NCBI GenBank assembly: GCA_019594025.1
Contig: JAFDUB010000001.1
Span: forward strand, 1-49,190
Direction of reading: 5' to 3'
Source of the DNA: Thermoplasmata archaeon
GTDB taxonomy: Archaea; Thermoplasmatota; Thermoplasmata; Halarchaeoplasmatales; Halarchaeoplasmataceae
DNA length: 49,190 nucleotides
Positions 1-8,360 of the stretch are shown one piece after another. A model generated the notes under the pieces. It was not told the DNA's origin. It was given only the letters and a program-made list of their open reading frames with translations, and did not search any database. Position 1 is the first letter of the stretch, and each line of letters opens with the position of its first letter. The position numbers and the translations under genes were made by a program.

Positions 1-91
1 ACCATGAAAAATAGAATGCTACACCCAAAGCTGCCAGTAAACCGTAAAGCATGCTTAGATGTTCTTTTTTAATAAACTCGTTCTCGGTCAT
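1..91 (-). CDS. Partial membrane protein, N-terminus only
   Basis: An ATG at 91 opens a reading frame that runs off the left edge after 30 residues. The visible part is a short charged N-terminus (MTENEFIKKEHLS) followed by the start of a hydrophobic helix (LYGLLAALGVAFYFSW), so it is probably a membrane protein with its first transmembrane segment near residue 14. It lies downstream of fusA on the same strand, but a T-rich tract between them suggests separate transcription. The family cannot be named from so little sequence. Confidence 0.5.
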   Translation of the reverse strand, partial: MTENEFIKKEHLSMLYGLLAALGVAFYFSW

Positions 92-95
92 GAAT

Positions 96-110
96 CAAAA
101 AAGAAAGAAA
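96..110 (-). terminator. T-rich terminator after fusA
   Basis: Read on the minus strand this is an uninterrupted pyrimidine tract (TTTCTTTCTTTTTTG), 25 to 40 nt past the fusA stop. Archaeal RNA polymerase commonly terminates at such T-rich tracts. No hairpin is needed and none is seen. Confidence 0.5.
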
Positions 111-135
111 GGGGTTATTAAAAGGTTTTGCCGCT

Positions 136-2334
136 TCAGGACGAATAATGTGATTCGTTGAAGGGCTGTAGATTCAAACCTTTGCGTTCACGTATCTGCT
201 GTGTAATTTCTCCCTGCATATTTCTGGGAACACGTTCGAAGCCGAAGTGTTCTGTGGACCAGAGAGCCTTTCCGCCGGTAACGCTTCGTATATCTCCGGA
301 GAATCCGAACATCTCGGCCACCGGTGCCTTTGCTTCCAGCATGGTGTTTGCTCCCTTCTGTTTCATATCCAATATTTCTCCCCGCCGCTGCTGGATCTCC
401 ACCGTGGTGTTACCCATCAGATCCGCGGGGACGTCTATGAACACCTTTTGTTTAGGCTCAAGAAGAATCCTACCGGCCTGACACATTGCTCCGTAGATCG
501 AGTTCTTTACCGCAGGTATGGTCTGTGCCGGTCCTCTGTGGATAGCGTCTTCGTGCAGTTTGGCATTTACTAATTTAACCTTGACGCCTTTACACTGCTC
601 CCTAGCAAGAGGTCCCTCTTCCATTGCCTCGTGGTAGCTCTCCACCACCAGTTCCATGGTCTCATAAAGATACTGAATACCTTTGGTCATGTTGAGCAGA
701 ACGTTGTCTCCGTGGAAATCAACTATATTCTTTGACTCGTCCTTATCCATACCTAGTTCCTGCAGATCTTTTGCAAGTTGATTCTTGTTCTCTATCTTTC
801 CGCTCACCTTTATGTCGCCTTCTTCAATGGCCTTGACTATCTTTTCTTCCATGGGTTCCACTTCTATGTAGAATCGGTTATGTCGATTTGGAGAAACTCC
901 TTCGAAGGGTCCACCTATACCTTCTACGCTTTCTCTGTAAACCACTATAGGTTTAGAGGAAGTTATAGGCACACCCTGTTCTTCCCGTATCCTGTGTTCG
1001 GTGACCTCAAGATGTAGTTCGCCCATGCCTGACAATAGATGTTCACCGGTCTCTGCGTCGATTTTGACCTCTATACTTGGATCCGCCTTGGCAAGTGACC
1101 TGAGCACTTCGATCAATTTAGGTAGATCCGCGGTGTTTTTTGCCTCGACGGCCTTGGTAACAACAGGTTCCGAGTAATGTTTCATTTCCTCGAAGGGCAC
1201 CATGTTTTCGATCGAACTTACGGTTGAACCTGCGATAGCGTCCTTCAATCCACTGATCGCTACCACGTTTCCCGCCTTTATCTCATCCACTGTTATCCGG
1301 TCGGCTCCGACGCTCAAGGACACCTGCTGAACCCTATTCGGTTTAGGCTGTTTATCTATATGCAGCATCATACCGTTGGAAACCCTACCGCTGAATAACC
1401 TTCCCACAGATATCTCTCCCGCGTGGGGGTCCATGATAATCTTCGTCACCATCATACCGGTGGGACCGTTTTCGTCACACTCTATCATCGCTTTACCGAT
1501 ATCCGATTCCTCATCACCCCTCCATATGTTGGGGATCCTGTACTTTTGAGCGCATATCGGGTCAGGCATATGACGTATTACCTGATTCAGTAGCACTTCG
1601 TGGATGGGTGCCTTCTTGGCTAGTTCCCTATCCTTTCCCTCGTTTATGTACTTGTAGATATCTTTAAAGGATATACCTTTGGCTTTCATGTAGGGTACAG
1701 ATATGGCCCAGTTGTAGAGGGCGGTTCCAAATGCAACCGTACCGTCTTCGACGTTTAATCTCCATTCATCCCTGAACTCTTTAGGAGCCATCTGTTTTAC
1801 CAGCTCGTCAACTTCCTGAATAATGGTATAAAGACGCTGCTGCATCTCATCTCCATCGAGTTTGAGTTCGTTTATCAATCGATCGACTTTATTGATGAAT
1901 AAAATAGGCTTTACCTTCTCCTTCAGAGCTTGTCTTATTACCGTCTCTGTCTGAGGCATAACACCTTCGACACCGCAGACAACGATTATAACACCGTCCA
2001 CGGCCCTCATGGCCCTGGTCACGTCACCACCGAAGTCAACGTGGCCGGGTGTGTCCACCAAATTGATTAAGTATTCATCTCCTTCATAACCGTGCACCAT
2101 AGAAACGTTGGCGGCGTTTATGGTTATACCTCTTTCTTGTTCCTGCTCATCGAAATCGAGCATCAACTGCTTGCCTGCCAATTCTTCGGACATCATACCG
2201 GCTCCAGCAATCAGATTGTCACTGAGTGTGGTTTTACCGTGGTCGATGTGTGCAGCGGTCCCAATATTCCTAATGAACTTTGGCTTATCCATCAATTTTT
2301 GAGCTTTTTGAATATTCTTTTCCTTTCGTCCCAT
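136..2334 (-). CDS. fusA: Translation elongation factor 2 (aEF-2)
   Basis: This is the GTPase that drives translocation of tRNA and mRNA on the ribosome. The 732-residue protein has the full domain set. G motifs are seen at residues 28-35 (AHIDHGKT), 94-98 (DTPGH) and 148-151 (NKVD). The domain IV tip contains DAIHRGPAQ, whose histidine is the position modified to diphthamide in archaeal and eukaryotic EF-2. The length is normal for the family. The ATG at 2334 has a Shine-Dalgarno (AAGGTGAT) about 7 nt upstream. It is the last gene of the rps12-rps7-fusA run, an order widely conserved in archaea, with only a 16-nt gap after rps7. A T-rich terminator follows. Confidence 0.98.
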   Translation of the reverse strand: MGRKEKNIQKAQKLMDKPKFIRNIGTAAHIDHGKTTLSDNLIAGAGMMSEELAGKQLMLDFDEQEQERGITINAANVSMVHGYEGDEYLINLVDTPGHVDFGGDVTRAMRAVDGVIIVVCGVEGVMPQTETVIRQALKEKVKPILFINKVDRLINELKLDGDEMQQRLYTIIQEVDELVKQMAPKEFRDEWRLNVEDGTVAFGTALYNWAISVPYMKAKGISFKDIYKYINEGKDRELAKKAPIHEVLLNQVIRHMPDPICAQKYRIPNIWRGDEESDIGKAMIECDENGPTGMMVTKIIMDPHAGEISVGRLFSGRVSNGMMLHIDKQPKPNRVQQVSLSVGADRITVDEIKAGNVVAISGLKDAIAGSTVSSIENMVPFEEMKHYSEPVVTKAVEAKNTADLPKLIEVLRSLAKADPSIEVKIDAETGEHLLSGMGELHLEVTEHRIREEQGVPITSSKPIVVYRESVEGIGGPFEGVSPNRHNRFYIEVEPMEEKIVKAIEEGDIKVSGKIENKNQLAKDLQELGMDKDESKNIVDFHGDNVLLNMTKGIQYLYETMELVVESYHEAMEEGPLAREQCKGVKVKLVNAKLHEDAIHRGPAQTIPAVKNSIYGAMCQAGRILLEPKQKVFIDVPADLMGNTTVEIQQRRGEILDMKQKGANTMLEAKAPVAEMFGFSGDIRSVTGGKALWSTEHFGFERVPRNMQGEITQQIRERKGLNLQPFNESHYSS

Positions 2335-2350
2335 AAAAAAATCACCTTGA

Positions 2351-2962
2351 TCATCTTGCGGACTGTGCCATCCTTTCCATTTCGTCCTTTCTGGAAACGC
2401 CGAACGAATTTCGGTCGTTGTTGGATGCCTTTATCAACTCGTCCGCCAAACAGGCGGCGATGCTCTTATCGTTCTTGTAAGAAGCCTTTACCGCTCCTTT
2501 TGCATTGTTACCTAGTGCGATGGAGAGTCTGCGCCAGGGGGAAACGTCTACGGCCTTCGGAACTGATATACCTCCGTAAGTGATCTGAGTGGTCTCTTCC
2601 TTTGGTGCTGAATTCTCTATAGCCCTTACCAGTATCTGCACCGGATTTTGTTTTGTTCTCTCGTGAATTATATCAAAACCTTCTTTGACCGCGTTGTAGG
2701 CCTTTGTCTTTTTACCGGTGTACTTCTCTCCCCTCATCATGGAGCTAATCAGTCTTTCGATTATACTTACTTCCTCTTTACCAAACCTTTTGTTGGCGTA
2801 AGAACCCCCGCTGTGGGGAACGAGTATAGGTTGTAGATTTATGTATCTCTTGAGTCCAGGGTCTTTAACGACGACTTCACTCATATCGTATTTGTCGAAA
2901 AGAAGGGGCATCTCCAGGGTATCGAAAACGCTCTCTTCCTTAACATCCTCTTTTTTATTCAT
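2351..2962 (-). CDS. rps7: 30S ribosomal protein S7
   Basis: S7 is a primary binder of the 16S rRNA 3' domain and nucleates assembly of the small-subunit head. The protein has the archaeal-type acidic N-terminal extension followed by the conserved core (for example GRRRLSIALGNNAKGA-like residues written here as WRRLSIALGNNAKGAVKAS). I choose the ATG at 2962 (MNKKEDVKEE, 203 aa) over the GTG three codons upstream, because AAGGTGTG lies 6 nt before this ATG and overlaps the longer start. The gene sits between rps12 (16 nt away) and fusA and is surely co-transcribed with them. Confidence 0.96.
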   Translation of the reverse strand: MNKKEDVKEESVFDTLEMPLLFDKYDMSEVVVKDPGLKRYINLQPILVPHSGGSYANKRFGKEEVSIIERLISSMMRGEKYTGKKTKAYNAVKEGFDIIHERTKQNPVQILVRAIENSAPKEETTQITYGGISVPKAVDVSPWRRLSIALGNNAKGAVKASYKNDKSIAACLADELIKASNNDRNSFGVSRKDEMERMAQSAR

Positions 2963-2978
2963 AAAAAACACACCTTTA

Positions 2979-3407
2979 TCATCTTAACGGTTTTTCTCTC
3001 CTACCTGCGATAAGTTCTTTCAGGGCCACTCTGTTTACTTTAACAACTTTGAAGCGCACTCCGGGTATATCTCCATATGCCTTTCCTCTCATCCCTCCTA
3101 TACCTTCGATTAAAACTTCGTCGTGTTCGTCTATATAGTTGATAGCACCTTCACCGGGAGCAAATGCGGTAACCTGTCTACCGTTTTTTATGAGCTGGAT
3201 CTTAACACACTTTCTGATGGCCGAGTTTGGCTGTTTTGCTTCTATACCTACTTTTTCCAGCACAATACCTCTTCCCTGGGGTGCACCTTCCAAAGGATCG
3301 GTTTTTTTCTTGAGATCCTTTTCTCTCTTTTTGTAACTAAGGTCACTCCATCTGAACTTTTGTCTGCTTTTTTTTAGTTTACGTGCACAATTTAGACCTT
3401 TAGCCAA
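2979..3407 (-). CDS. rps12: 30S ribosomal protein S12
   Basis: S12 sits at the decoding centre of the small subunit. The 142-residue protein is the archaeal/eukaryotic (S23) form, with the decoding-loop sequence KQPNSAIRKC and the GEGAINYIDEHDEV segment. The first codon is TTG: the frame reads TTG GCT AAA GGT (MAKG), the expected N-terminus, with GGAG about 9 nt upstream and no better ATG nearby. It is the first gene of the rps12-rps7-fusA operon. The 76 nt upstream of it separate it from the hexuloisomerase gene. Confidence 0.97.
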   Translation of the reverse strand: MAKGLNCARKLKKSRQKFRWSDLSYKKREKDLKKKTDPLEGAPQGRGIVLEKVGIEAKQPNSAIRKCVKIQLIKNGRQVTAFAPGEGAINYIDEHDEVLIEGIGGMRGKAYGDIPGVRFKVVKVNRVALKELIAGRREKPLR

Positions 3408-3483
3408 TGTTTCAACTCCGTTAAACTTTATGGGTTATTGGATTGGGGTCGCTAATAAAGCTTTTGGTATTTAAAATCCTCGC

Positions 3484-4038
3484 TCAAACGAGAATCGGAT
3501 GCCTTTCCTTCATATCTTCTTCCGTTTCCCCGGTCTCGTCCATTATAAGTGCTATCAAGGCGTCTAAAAACACCATGGCGGAATTCTCGAAGACGGTACC
3601 CAACGGTGCCAGGGAAGCGTCCTTTTCAGAGCGGACCACGTCTAGGACCATAAGAACATCAGCAAAATCAGCCAGTGTGGAATCAGGGCTCGAGGTAAGT
3701 ACTATCACCTTTGCCTTCACCCTCTCTGTAACTACTTTCGCCGCCTGTATGGCAGTTTGTGTTTCCCCGGTTTTGGACACAAAAAGTACGCAGTCGCCGT
3801 CCTTAACCGCCGGGGTTATGGTCTCGCCGATAAAAAAGGCCCGTTGTCCTAACTGCATCAATCTCATGGCAAAAGTTCTACCCACGAGACCGGAACGCCC
3901 TGCACCGTATACGAAAACCTGCGGAGCATCTATTATAGTCATGGCGGTTTTACGGACGTCACTTTTATTAGAATTCTTTAAAACTTCGTTCATGGACGTG
4001 CAGATATATTCAATGGACTCAGAGAATTTGATGGTCAT
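3484..4038 (-). CDS. hxlB: 6-phospho-3-hexuloisomerase (PHI)
   Basis: PHI interconverts hexulose 6-phosphate and fructose 6-phosphate, the second step of the ribulose monophosphate pathway. Many archaea run this pathway in reverse to make pentoses. The 184-residue protein is a single SIS domain of the usual PHI length, with GAGRSGLVGRTFAMRL near residues 48-63 and the phosphosugar loop VSKTGET (commonly SGSGET in relatives). Its ATG overlaps the stop of the upstream TIM-barrel gene as ATGA, so the two are translationally coupled. The partner synthase is the divergent gene at 5206. Confidence 0.93.
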   Translation of the reverse strand: MTIKFSESIEYICTSMNEVLKNSNKSDVRKTAMTIIDAPQVFVYGAGRSGLVGRTFAMRLMQLGQRAFFIGETITPAVKDGDCVLFVSKTGETQTAIQAAKVVTERVKAKVIVLTSSPDSTLADFADVLMVLDVVRSEKDASLAPLGTVFENSAMVFLDALIALIMDETGETEEDMKERHPILV

Positions 4039-5063
4039 TTCTTTTTCCTCCTTAAGTCCTTGGCCACTTCCCGAGCGTATATACGCTCGAGTATTACCTT
4101 CATGTACATCGCGTCGTGTTCTTTCAGCGGGGAGTTTGATATTATCGTCACTTCCGGATATTCTTCGATAAGGTAGTCCACCAAAGATTCGAAATTCAGC
4201 TCTCCTCTTTTTATCGGCGTGAGTCGGTAATTTCCTCTTCTCATCTCCATCCCTGAGAAGTTTACATAGTAATTAGATGGAACGAATTTTTTACATTTGT
4301 CGAATACGGCTGCAAAATCATCTTCTGTTTCTAGTTCGTATTCGCCCCTTGCCTTTAGATGTGGAAAGTTGATCACCGGAATAGTTGCAGATACCTTTTT
4401 ACATACTTCTAAAATCTCGTCTAAGCTACCGTAGGCGTCATCTCCAGCCTGGTTCTCCAGGCCTATCAGAGGAGTGTTTTCGTAGTGTTTACTCATCCAA
4501 TCTCTCAGCTCTCGCAAGTTTTGAATAACATCTTCCCGCACATCTTCAGGCTCACTTCCATCATCGAGTAAACCTAGATGGGTTACCACGATTTTTCCAT
4601 TCATTTCCCCCGCCTGTACGGCGGTGTATTTGAATGCCAGTTTGGATTTTTTAACTAAATCGTCATCCTGGGAAGTGAATTTGATGTAGTACGGAGTGTG
4701 AATGGTTAGAACTATGTCCAGCTCTCTGGCCACCCGCCCTATTAAAGGAAGTCTGTAAAATTCCTCTGCCACACCCCCTGATAGGTAATGGGCTACGTCA
4801 CCAACCTTTAGCTCCTTATCCAAATCTTCTACGAATATATCTTTCTCGTCTGACGGTCGGTTAACACCGATGATGAACTTATCTTCTACCTCCCTGCTTT
4901 TAAGACCCGCTTCTTCGTCTGTAACCGGTCTCTGGCTAACGTTCGTTCGAAGGAACTGTACCTCCATAGCTGTGAGACCGAGTTTATGAACGTCCATAAT
5001 ACCATCTAGCAGGGTTCTCCCCTTGCAGGATAGAGGTATTCCACTGGGTCCGAAGCGTATCAT
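4035..5063 (-). CDS. Endonuclease IV / xylose isomerase-like TIM barrel protein
   Basis: The protein resembles the AP-endonuclease-2 superfamily of metal-dependent TIM barrels (endonuclease IV, sugar isomerases and epimerases). Recognisable pieces are TIHTPYYIKF, VVTHLGLLD, GLENQAG and, late, IISNSPLKEHDA. The endonuclease IV Asp-His strand is replaced by INFPHLKARG, so one usual metal ligand may be missing and DNA repair activity cannot be assumed. It overlaps hxlB by 4 nt, which would also suit a role in sugar-phosphate metabolism. The start at 5063 has a good Shine-Dalgarno (AGGGGGAAAGT). Family assignment is firm; function is open. Confidence 0.8.
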   Translation of the reverse strand: MIRFGPSGIPLSCKGRTLLDGIMDVHKLGLTAMEVQFLRTNVSQRPVTDEEAGLKSREVEDKFIIGVNRPSDEKDIFVEDLDKELKVGDVAHYLSGGVAEEFYRLPLIGRVARELDIVLTIHTPYYIKFTSQDDDLVKKSKLAFKYTAVQAGEMNGKIVVTHLGLLDDGSEPEDVREDVIQNLRELRDWMSKHYENTPLIGLENQAGDDAYGSLDEILEVCKKVSATIPVINFPHLKARGEYELETEDDFAAVFDKCKKFVPSNYYVNFSGMEMRRGNYRLTPIKRGELNFESLVDYLIEEYPEVTIISNSPLKEHDAMYMKVILERIYAREVAKDLRRKKK

Positions 5064-5111
5064 GTCATACTTTCCCCCTGTAAAAACATCGTCTCATTTT
5101 TTCCCTCATAT

Positions 5112-5141
5112 TTCAGGCGGCTATTTAAATTTACCCCTGAA
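5112..5141 (-). promoter_or_regulatory. Inverted repeat flanking a TATA box (TIM barrel/hxlB promoter)
   Basis: TTCAGG at 5112-5117 and its complement CCTGAA at 5136-5141 bracket an AT-rich core (CTATTTAAATTT). Read on the minus strand the core is a TATA-like element about 60 bp before the TIM-barrel ATG. The geometry suits a dimeric repressor that blocks TBP, but six-base arms can arise by chance. Confidence 0.35.
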
Positions 5142-5205
5142 TCTATTATAACTTTATGTTTCTCATTGCCGACACCTTTTTAATCCTCTATTTATACTTA
5201 AGTGC

Positions 5206-6495
5206 ATGAGAGTGAAGTTGCAGGTCGCGCTGGACTTGATGAACCTGAAGAGAGCTATTAGAATCGCCCGTATGGCGGTGGAAGGTGGTGTAGATTTTAT
5301 AGAGGTTGGAACTCCTTTGATAAAATCTGAAGGCATCGAATCGGTGCGAAAGTTAAAAGGGGAGTTTCCCGACAAAAAAGTGGTGGCGGACATGAAGACC
5401 ATGGACGTCGGAGGAGTGGAGGTAGAGATTGCAGCTAAAGCAGGTGCAGATATCGTCGTGGTACTCGCCGCCGCAGACGATGAAACCCTGAAGGAAGCGG
5501 TTAGAGCCGCTCGTAACTACGATGCTCAGATCATGGCGGATATGCTGGGGGTATCCGACCCTGCGGAACGTACAACGGAGGTTTGTAAATTAGGTGTTGA
5601 TTATGTAGGAGTACACGTAGGTATCGATTCTCAGATGAGGGGAGAAAATTCATTGGATGTGCTCTCTCGGGTCGTGGATAAAAGCACCGTACCGGTTGCG
5701 GTGGCTGGAGGTATTACACCGGAGACCGCCGCCTCCATAGCCCAAAGGGGTGCGGCCATCGTGATAGTCGGTGGTGCCATAATAAAAGCAAGCGACGTAC
5801 GAAAGGCAGCCGAGGCGGTACGAAAGGCTTTGGACGAGGGTGTTTCACTTGAATCGGAAGTATCGAAAAAGTTCGGACTAAAAGAGATCAAAGAGGCCCT
5901 TTCCAAAGTATCTACTCCAAATATATCTGATGCAATGCACAGGAGCCCGTGTATGAAAGGTATTCAACAGCTTACTGGCTATGGAAAAAAGGCAATCGGA
6001 AAAGCATTCACCGTAAAAACCGTCGACGGCGATTGGGCTAAACCGGTGGAGGCGATAGAGAGTGCGAATGAAGGTGACGTTATAGTAATCGATTCAGGGG
6101 GTGGTGAAACCGCAGTTTGGGGTGAGCTGGCCTCCTGGTCATGTAAAAATAAAGGCATTTCTGGAATAGTGATAGATGGTGCGGTTAGAGACATTGACGA
6201 CATAGATGAGTTAGATATTCCAGTATTCGCCAGGCATATAGCCTCAAACGCCGGCGAACCCAAGGGTTTTGGAGGTCTAGAGGTCGATATTGTCTGCGGT
6301 GACGTTCGTGTTCGAACGGGAGATTGGATTGTTGGGGATGCCAGCGGTGTGATGGTGATACCAAAGGAAGAAGCGGTGACCATAGCTAACCGAGCTTTGG
6401 ATGTTATGGAGAAGGAGAATCGAATACGGGAGGAGATAAAAGAGGGTAGGACACTATCTGTGGTTATGGAACTGGAGAAATGGGAGAAGGTTTAG
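5206..6495 (+). CDS. hxlA: 3-hexulose-6-phosphate synthase / RraA-like fusion
   Basis: Residues 1 to about 210 form the synthase, an orotidine-decarboxylase-fold TIM barrel that condenses or splits formaldehyde and ribulose 5-phosphate. The DxKxxD signature is at residues 62-67 (DMKTMD) and a phosphate-binding GGITPETAA is present. Residues about 215-429 form an RraA/aldolase-like domain with GGGETAVWGELA, DGAVRDIDD and GDASGVMVIP. RraA-type proteins include RNase E regulators and 4-hydroxy-4-methyl-2-oxoglutarate aldolases, and the domain's job here is unknown. The same fusion is known in other archaea. An AT-rich TATA-like element about 27 bp before the ATG suggests a leaderless transcript. 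It is divergent from its partner hxlB. Confidence 0.93.
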   Translation: MRVKLQVALDLMNLKRAIRIARMAVEGGVDFIEVGTPLIKSEGIESVRKLKGEFPDKKVVADMKTMDVGGVEVEIAAKAGADIVVVLAAADDETLKEAVRAARNYDAQIMADMLGVSDPAERTTEVCKLGVDYVGVHVGIDSQMRGENSLDVLSRVVDKSTVPVAVAGGITPETAASIAQRGAAIVIVGGAIIKASDVRKAAEAVRKALDEGVSLESEVSKKFGLKEIKEALSKVSTPNISDAMHRSPCMKGIQQLTGYGKKAIGKAFTVKTVDGDWAKPVEAIESANEGDVIVIDSGGGETAVWGELASWSCKNKGISGIVIDGAVRDIDDIDELDIPVFARHIASNAGEPKGFGGLEVDIVCGDVRVRTGDWIVGDASGVMVIPKEEAVTIANRALDVMEKENRIREEIKEGRTLSVVMELEKWEKV

Positions 6496-6498
6496 TAA

Positions 6499-7326
6499 TC
6501 AAAGAGACGAAGGTTCTACCAACTCCGCTCCCGCACCACAACACCATCTTTCAAGACGTTTGGAAAAGGAACTCGGAAGTCCGCCCGGGTCAATGCATAC
6601 CAAATTCGTCTTCGACTGTTCCAAAGCCATCATCAATCCCTCTTTAGTAAGGTCTTGTAACGCCCATCCTGGGATCAGATGTCCCACAAGCACATCCTTT
6701 TCCTTAACTAAATCGGTAAAATGAGGTGCGTAGTGCCCTCCTCCTACACAGACAACAACAGGCTCGCTTGATTTGCACAGTTCGCCCTGCCTTTCAACGG
6801 CGGAAGCAACCACCTTACCGGCACTTTCATCCAACCACGACTCTTCATCGCTGCCGATCTCTATGTAGTACGTTGGCGTAGTTAGATATGGTCCGTGATG
6901 TGTTACTTCAAAGGACACCTCGTAGTTTTTATTCAGCCCCATTTTTTTCGCCTCTTCATGCAGATATATCAGAGCCGTGGTCATCTCGGCGGGTGCCGGA
7001 GGAACCAACATATGGTCCTTTCCTCCGAATTTAGCCTTACCGAAGTTACCCACGGGGTGAACTGTTAGAGAGTGGATCCCGGCCTTCGAAGCGTGCTTTG
7101 ATATGTACACCACAAGATCGACCTCTACATCCAGCATCTGGGATATTTCTTTATCCACACCGTCCACGTATATGTGGTGTTTGTTGACCGTGGCAAGAAT
7201 ATCTTCACCTCTCCCATAGATTGGATTCCCCTTCCATTCGCCCACACCTTCCCACTTAGAGCTCAACAAATTCTCCTGGATGTTCTGGCTCGCCGGGTCA
7301 CTTTTAGACGAAACGATCAATCGCAT
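6499..7326 (-). CDS. dtdA: D-aminoacyl-tRNA deacylase (archaeal/plant type)
   Basis: DtdA removes D-amino acids wrongly attached to tRNA. It is the archaeal replacement for bacterial Dtd. The 275-residue length and landmarks fit the family: the N-terminal SSKSDPASQNI, the HPVGNFGKAKFGG segment, EVTHHGPYL, and GGGHYAPHFTDL with its conserved histidines. The start at 7326 (MRLIVSSKSD) lies about 27 bp after a TTATAAT element, which suggests a leaderless mRNA. It converges on the hexulose-phosphate synthase gene with a 3-nt gap. Confidence 0.94.
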   Translation of the reverse strand: MRLIVSSKSDPASQNIQENLLSSKWEGVGEWKGNPIYGRGEDILATVNKHHIYVDGVDKEISQMLDVEVDLVVYISKHASKAGIHSLTVHPVGNFGKAKFGGKDHMLVPPAPAEMTTALIYLHEEAKKMGLNKNYEVSFEVTHHGPYLTTPTYYIEIGSDEESWLDESAGKVVASAVERQGELCKSSEPVVVCVGGGHYAPHFTDLVKEKDVLVGHLIPGWALQDLTKEGLMMALEQSKTNLVCIDPGGLPSSFSKRLERWCCGAGAELVEPSSL

Positions 7327-7411
7327 GACAACTAATATCCAAGCCGATTATAACAATTTTTTGACTACATTCGATATCGTTAAATAAGACATGATAATAT
7401 TTAACTCCTTA

Positions 7412-7783
7412 ATGGACGAAGATACGCTTACCCAGGTTTACGAATCCTCTCCCAAGTCGATTGCGGATCTGGAAAAGATGGCAATACCTGCAGTACTGAT
7501 CACCTTGGGAGGTTACGTTGCTATGGGTCTGGGATTTACACATTTCTTTGTTTCTGTACTAACCAGGACGGAATTGATATTCGTTTTCCAATTCATCGTA
7601 AACCTTTTTTTCGGATTTGCCCTTTTAGTTTCCAATATGAAGCTGGAAGAGGACATGCGTAGATGGACAATCTTTGCAGCCGTTTTCGGGCTAATACTGA
7701 TGGTCCTTGGAGGTGCGGTTGGTGCCATTTCCGGTTTTATAGCCCTCACCGGCGCCGTACTTGGATTTATAGACGTCGATTGA
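7412..7783 (+). CDS. Small integral membrane protein, unknown function
   Basis: I do not recognise a family. The 123-residue protein starts with an acidic segment (MDEDTLTQVYESSPKS) and then has about four hydrophobic segments, roughly residues 24-48, 53-76, 84-102 and 105-120, rich in Gly, Ala and Phe. The last two form a glycine-rich hairpin. An in-frame ATG at 7391 would add seven residues, but the TATA-like TTAAATAAG at about 7380 fits transcription starting near 7408-7412, so I prefer the ATG at 7412. The neighbours are metabolically unrelated. Confidence 0.75.
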   Translation: MDEDTLTQVYESSPKSIADLEKMAIPAVLITLGGYVAMGLGFTHFFVSVLTRTELIFVFQFIVNLFFGFALLVSNMKLEEDMRRWTIFAAVFGLILMVLGGAVGAISGFIALTGAVLGFIDVD

Positions 7784-7844
7784 CGGTTAAAATCATCGAT
7801 AAAATAATATGTACCCTACAGTCCTTTCATAAGCAGGTGAGAAA

Positions 7845-8360
7845 ATGAAAAGAAAGATAGAGATCATATCCGATCTCATGGCCGTTTCGGCAAGCACCGT
7901 ACCCAAGGCGGGTGGCGAGTCTTTTATAGACATATCCTTGTTGGACGATGGGGAACGAGAGATACTGGCCGAAGAGATGTTTCAGCTATCGGATGAACTT
8001 AACGATGAAGAGTACTCTAAATACGGCAGGATCATAGAAGAAGAAGCTCTGGCTGTTTTGTTGATAGGACTGAAAGATCACCCACCCCTGGGCATAGACT
8101 GTCGTGGGTGTGGTTTCAAAGATTGCAATGAGTTCCAAAGTACCACCGCCGAGGGCATATTCAAAGGACCGAATTGCGTTTATCGTGTACTGGACATGGG
8201 CATGTCCCTGGGCAGTGCCTTAAAAACCGCCGGCACTCATAACGTCAGGGCGTCCGTAATGATAAAAGGAGGCCTAGCCGCAAAGAACGTTGGATTATCA
8301 ACTGCTAATGTTTGTATTGCGGTCCCAATCATCCTCGACGAGAATCTGCCTTACTGCTGA
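7845..8360 (+). CDS. DUF2148 ferredoxin-like domain protein
   Basis: The 171-residue protein matches the DUF2148 family of small cysteine-bearing proteins found in anaerobic archaea and bacteria. The central segment IDCRGCGFKDC has four closely spaced cysteine positions, which suggests an Fe-S or metal site, and GPNCVYRVLDMGMSLGSA follows as in relatives. No biochemical role is established for the family. A Shine-Dalgarno-like GGTGAG precedes the ATG. The last 32 bp overlap the 3' end of the convergent metallophosphoesterase gene, so convergent transcripts would be complementary there. Confidence 0.85.
   Translation: MKRKIEIISDLMAVSASTVPKAGGESFIDISLLDDGEREILAEEMFQLSDELNDEEYSKYGRIIEEEALAVLLIGLKDHPPLGIDCRGCGFKDCNEFQSTTAEGIFKGPNCVYRVLDMGMSLGSALKTAGTHNVRASVMIKGGLAAKNVGLSTANVCIAVPIILDENLPYC

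Noticed and set aside
3443..4171. 242-codon open frame on the plus strand
   Set aside because: It is antisense to the hexuloisomerase gene, has serine-rich composition typical of shadow frames, and shows no family similarity.
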